Assembly (NCBI RefSeq): GCF_001649575.2
Contig: NC_051445.1
Location: 27,480,216-27,544,215 of the forward strand
Reading direction: 5' to 3'
From: Kryptolebias marmoratus
Lineage: Eukaryota > Chordata > Actinopteri > Cyprinodontiformes > Rivulidae
Length of the DNA stretch: 64,000 bases
Both the position numbers and the translations under genes were made by a program. The notes under the pieces are model-generated. The model worked only from the letters and a program-made list of their open reading frames with translations. It ran no database searches and was not told the origin of the DNA. Shown in pieces: positions 59,600 through 64,000 of this stretch (positions are counted from its first letter, which is position 1; every line of letters begins with the position of its first letter).

Positions 59600-59970
59600 T
59601 TTGGTAAAATCTCCAAAACTCATAAAACCTAACCTGTGATTATGTAAAAACTGTTAAAGATATCTAAATGCCAGTTCAGTCATGTAAAGTCCAACTTCCC
59701 GAGCCCCGTTTAAACTTTAAATGATCTATGTCTGAGCTGTAGAGCTCTAAAGACAGCTGGGTTTCTCACTCATTTCAACAAAATCCTATTGTTGTCTATG
59801 TAGATTTTTTGCAAGTTTCATCTGTCCTATGATGCACTGCTCCTAAAAGTCAGCATACTATTCCTAATTGAGTCACACATTTTGGTGTGTTTTTTTGTAT
59901 GTGCTTTTCGAAAGCTGCGGGAGGTAATGCATATCAAACATTGTGACAGAAACAGAAGAATAACCGAGTG
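59600..59970 (+). repeat. dispersed repeat family E, copy 2
   Basis: AAAGATATCTAAATGCCAGT, TCAGTCATGTAAAGTCCAAC, AAGACAGCTGGGTTTCTCAC, TATTGTTGTCTATGTAG and ACAGAAGAATAACCGAG follow the order of 47560-47960. Confidence 0.65.
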
Positions 59971-60204
59971 AGATGAGCGCAGCCCAGTCTGCCTCGGGTC
60001 GTTATAAAAATGAGTCCAGTGTTTTCACACTCGGAGCTGAATCAGACCTCACGCTGCCTACATTCGATAATTGGCTGAACATCCTGAGCAGGAACACAAA
60101 GTTGCGGAACAAATTTTGTTGAGTTCGTAGTGTGTAAAGCGATGCAGGGTGAGGGAGGTGTTTGTACGTTTCAGCTTGTTGTTACTGACCTTGAATCAAC
60201 CGCT

Positions 60205-60231
60205 CCCCCCTCCCCCCACACCCACACACCC
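60205..60231 (-). other. G-quadruplex-capable tract on the cdk14 coding strand
   Basis: The minus strand has GGG, GGG, GGGGGG and GGGGGG runs with loops of 5, 3 and 1 nt. More G-rich sequence continues to about 60265. Confidence 0.7.
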
Positions 60232-60779
60232 ACACCACACGCCACCCCCACCATTCCACCTCTGCCAGCCTTGTTAAAAACACAGCCCAGAGCCTGCACC
60301 TACCTTTCTGAGGAAAGATTTCATCGATTGACAAGGACAGAAGCGAATAATGCCGCAGAAGCACCATATCCATTTACTGTCGGCCATGATGAAGAACACG
60401 GTGACCTAGTGAGGATGAAGAGCCCAGCTGCTGCTTTCAGCACTCCAGCTGTTTATACAGCTTTCTGGGTCTGTTTATATGTGTGTGTGTGTGCGTGTGC
60501 ATGTGGACAAATGTTCAGTGATATTCACACCCCTGCCTGGCCTAAATTCCCCCTGAACTAAGAGAACACAACAATGCCTCCACCTTCACCCCTTCTACAC
60601 CCCCAGCACTTCCTACTGCTGCCTGTGGTTTCCCTCCAGAAGAAAGACAGCCTCCAAGTTGTCCCTCCATCACTCTGTTATTGTTATTCTGCAGTGTGTT
60701 TCACCTCTGAGCCCTACAGATCAATAGGCGCGCAGAACAAATCACAGCATGCAACAGTTCAGAAGTGAAACTCTAGCAA

Positions 60780-61110
60780 GAACAGCCACCCAAAATAATT
60801 TTAGAACTGATTTATAACACAGGCTGTCCTGAGGGGATGGGCCTCCTGAAGATTCTTCACAGTGGTGGTCAAAGTGTGTCTCACCCGTGGGGACAAACCA
60901 CCGCTTTGTGCTGCCGACGAGCTTCAGAATGCAAATCAGTGATACGACACATAAAACAGTCAGAGCTGCTGCGGAATTTAAAGAAGCGCTATAATCCCTA
61001 TTCATCACTAAGCGCACTGCTCCAGGCCTGCAGATTAGCGTTCACATTATACCTGCTGAAGTCTCAGAGCGTGTGTGGATGTGGAGTTGGACTGACCTTG
61101 GTGTGACACT
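60780..61110. other. candidate conserved non-coding block
   Basis: Repeat-free sequence with CAAATCAGTGATACGACACA, AGAAGCGCTATAATCCCTAT and CAGATTAGCGTTCACATTAT. The ORF covering it (60837-61106, +) has no recognisable family. Inference only. Confidence 0.25.
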
Positions 61111-63600
61111 TAACTCAACACAGCCTTGCCGCTTTTAACACTTCAATAAACAGGGATCCTTGACTGCAGGCAACCCAATTTAATAAAACCACGTAGTGGC
61201 TCTATGACTAATAGTGTCACTGTCAACCTTTGGACTGTGTGTTGAACTGATGGTAAGAGCTGCTGTAGACGAGACGAACAGAAAGGACATGTTGGCTGTA
61301 AATGATGACATACTGACAGTTGTGTGGAAGAAGGGAGGCTCAGCTCGGCCAGCAGATGGCATTGAGTCCATTAAATGTTCCAAGAAGCCTTCAAAGGGCC
61401 TATACTGGAGATATAGAAACAGCAAACTATACACATTGAATAACTTTCAGAATTCTACTACCTGTTGTTCTTCTAAAAACGTGTGCAAGATGCTTGGAAC
61501 ATAACAAAAGCCTTTATCTTCATAGTGCACACTACAGCCAATAATTATTTAAACCAAACAGATGTTTAAATCTTGTACACAATTGCTGAGTTTCTGTAAC
61601 CTTGTAACAACAATCTAAATATCTGGCAGCCATGTTCAACGTTTTAAAACCATGAGAGCTTAAAAAAAAAAAAAGAAGTGTCCAAAGGGGTTTTTACATG
61701 AATCTATGACCCCATGTTTGTGTTGGACAGCAGGACAGGACCTATGATGATTACTAAATAGCTCAGGTACTTTTTAGCAGAAATGTCATAGGATTTCTTA
61801 TTAGGGATTAATCTGAAATATCTGAATTACTTATATATATATTTATATATATATACCACAGCTGACAAGGACAAACAAAAACAGAAAAATACATTACAAA
61901 TACAATAATAAAAATAAACCAGAAATAGATGGTGACAGTCCTCAACATTCAAGTAAACACAACTACAAATAACCCCAAATAAAATAAATAAGGGGGAAAA
62001 AAGGATGTCCAAACTTGTCCAAATTTTAAACAAAACAAAAAATGTTTTTTATTTAATTGGACTAATCTCCTAACAGCCTTATCCCTGTGAGATACCACCT
62101 TAAAACAAATGGAATAACTGACTCAGTTTATTATGTGTCTTGATGATGTGGCTACTCAGTCGTGAGATCATCTCCACAGATTTTTTTTTTTTTTTCACAT
62201 TTGCGAGGAAGTATGGCAGAATTTATCATGGATGACATAATTTCTGACCCACCCTGCAGCAGCTTAGAGAAACATTTCAGGAACTGATAAAATTACCAGT
62301 TTCTTTGAGAACATACACTGAATATTTTTACTCTTTGTGAAAGGCAGAGTGAGGAAATAATCATACAAATAAAATCTTATGTAGAAAATAGTACCACTGT
62401 CCAGAAAATTCTGAAAAGCAGTTCTGTAGTTTGATGCAGAAGTCAGTCTGTATATATGAACTCTCTCTAAATCTATTTTTCATTTTAGCTTTTGAACCAT
62501 AACCAGTTCGATCACCATGCAAGCTATTATTCTGAAGACTGTTTTAGCTTAGTTCATATTTTATGAATGCAATTATTGGAAAAGACTGCTCTGCTGCCAC
62601 AGAGAAACATCTACAAGCTAATAAAATCATGCAGACTCAACAATGATGAGTGCAGTTATTGTATCACCAGGATTTGCTTAATGTGACTGCAGGAATCTCT
62701 GCACCGGCATCCAATATATGCAAGTCTCAATGTCTTAATACTAACAAAAACTAATTTTAAACATTAAACATTCATGTATTTTTTTTATTTTATGTCTCAA
62801 GCTAAAGGCAGCTTGGTTCAGGGAAAAACTGAGTCTGGGGAGGCAGACATGACATTCAGGATTTTCACCTGAAACAAATAATTTAAAAACTATACTATGC
62901 TTCTCATTCCATACTGTGACTGTTTTGAGTTAAGCTGTGCATCTAAATCAGCTCTCCCTTCAAACGGAAACAAGCCTTAGGTGGTGGTAAAGTGTTGAAT
63001 GACAGTGTTTTATCTGAAGTTAGAGAAGGGATGGTTGGAGCTTCCTGCAGAAAGCAACACTCACTGGAGATGAAAGAAATCCTTTGTTCCCAACCTGGAT
63101 TCTGCAAGAAAGCCTGTCAACAAAACTGCATTTGCAAAGCTTTCTGCAGCAGACAAAAAATGATTGTCATAAGAATGTCTCATTCTTCATTGCCAATAAC
63201 ATTGTTAATATGTTGAAATACAATAATTGTGACAGATTTATCAAAATAAAAACATTTTTACTTTTAGTTTCATGAAAAGTCAATTTTTACAGTCAAAGTT
63301 CAGCTCATACAAATGAAAGTTGAATTAGTTCATAGTTTCATAGTTTACTTATGAAAACTCTAAACTAAAATCTCTCAACAGTGATATTTCTACAAGTTAG
63401 AATTCAAATAAAAATATTTATAACATTCATACTATATCCATATCCACAAACATTTATACTAGAGAAAATTACATTTTAAGGTCTCTAAAACTGAGATTGT
63501 ATTGAAAACATATTTGTTTAAGATATCCAAACCTAACAATTATTAATGTTTAAGCTGTTATTTACACATGAAAACACAAAATTCACAACACCTGCATGGT
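61110..63600. other. no feature recognised (cdk14 intron)
   Basis: AT-rich, with a TATATA patch at 61829-61855 and poly-T at 62180-62193. No exon or named transposon seen. Confidence 0.4.
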
Positions 63601-63619
63601 CACGAAAAAGTGAGGAGCT

Positions 63620-64000
63620 CAATGTTCCTCAGACTTGGTTTACCAGGGCCCCACCCTGGAGCCAGGCCTGGGATGAAGGGCTCATTGAAGACCATCTGGT
63701 GACAGGGCCCCTATCCATAGGGCCCAGTTGGGCTCATACCAAATGAGCTACATGGGTTTGCCTTCCTGTGGGCCCACCACCTGCAGGAGGGGCCAGACAG
63801 GTTGGGTCTATAGTGCTATGGGCAGCAGCTGAAGGCTGGGTTCTTGGCTCTCCAACCCCATCTTACCAAAGCTGGCTCTTGGGACAGGGAATATTACCTC
63901 TCTGGTGGGGAAGGAGCCTGCGCTTGTTAGAGATTGTGTGTTTGAGATTGAGAAGTACCAACTAGATATAGTCAGACTCACCTTAGCATGGGTTCTGGAA
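63620..64000 (+). mobile_element. 5' part of a LINE: start of the AP-endonuclease domain, cut by the window edge
   Basis: GC-rich sequence with GGGCCC-type words leads into a plus-strand frame reading ALGTGNITSLVGKEPALVRD, then FEIEKYQLDIVRLT up to the last base. The pattern (G-T-x-N-x-x-S-L, then K-Y-x-L-D-I-V) is the N-terminus of the apurinic endonuclease domain of fish LINE ORF2. The element continues to the right. Confidence 0.75.

Noticed and set aside
60130..60561. 143-codon plus-strand ORF
   Set aside because: It is driven by proline/threonine/histidine codons from a C-rich and CA-rich tract; no domain.
1..64000. Operons, CRISPR arrays, phage or toxin systems
   Set aside because: The window is animal intron sequence; no spaced direct repeats, bacterial gene organisation or viral genes were seen.

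Overview
The window is vertebrate nuclear DNA, almost certainly from a ray-finned (teleost) fish. It is AT-rich, with gene-sized introns, canonical GT-AG exon borders and a dense mix of fish-type transposable elements: Tc1-like, hAT, PIF/Harbinger, L1, L2-like and RLE-bearing LINEs, and a tRNA-derived SINE. A percomorph such as a killifish relative is my guess only.

The one protein gene I can support is cdk14 (PFTAIRE kinase, CDK14/PFTK1), on the minus strand. Four consecutive coding exons lie at 23918-23673, 9024-8930, 8011-7932 and 3982-3888 (read right to left). They total 516 bp, or 172 codons with compatible phases. They encode the N-terminal regulatory region, the glycine-rich loop, the catalytic lysine strand, the PFTAIRE cyclin-binding helix and the strands leading into the hinge. 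The first coding exon should lie beyond position 64000 and the rest of the kinase domain below position 1. I found neither in the window. Everything else is intron.

Layout. 1-3887: intron after the FEYV exon, holding an internally deleted Tc1-like element. 3888-9024: three kinase exons with small introns, one carrying an RLE-type LINE scrap and another a dispersed repeat that ends close to a splice donor. 9025-23672: a 14.6-kb intron packed with nested transposons (hAT, a Kolobok-like element, Tc1 families, a solo LTR inside a Tc1 copy, an L2-like LINE with a later insertion, and a Harbinger element with a TTA duplication). 23673-23918: the N-terminal exon. 23919-64000: more than 40 kb of the preceding intron, with a 5'-truncated L1, an AT palindrome, large foldback repeats, a young LINE insertion with a 12-bp duplication, a SINE, a zinc-finger (BED) hAT remnant, several decayed LINEs, and at the right edge the start of a LINE endonuclease domain.

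I saw no CRISPR array, operon, rRNA or convincing tRNA gene, and no new protein system. The most checkable novelties are a 27-bp-stem hairpin at 48608-48674 between direct repeats, two splice-compatible exon-like blocks (28048-28099 on +, 52150-52188 on -), several dispersed repeat families I cannot name, and unique-looking blocks that may be conserved non-coding elements.
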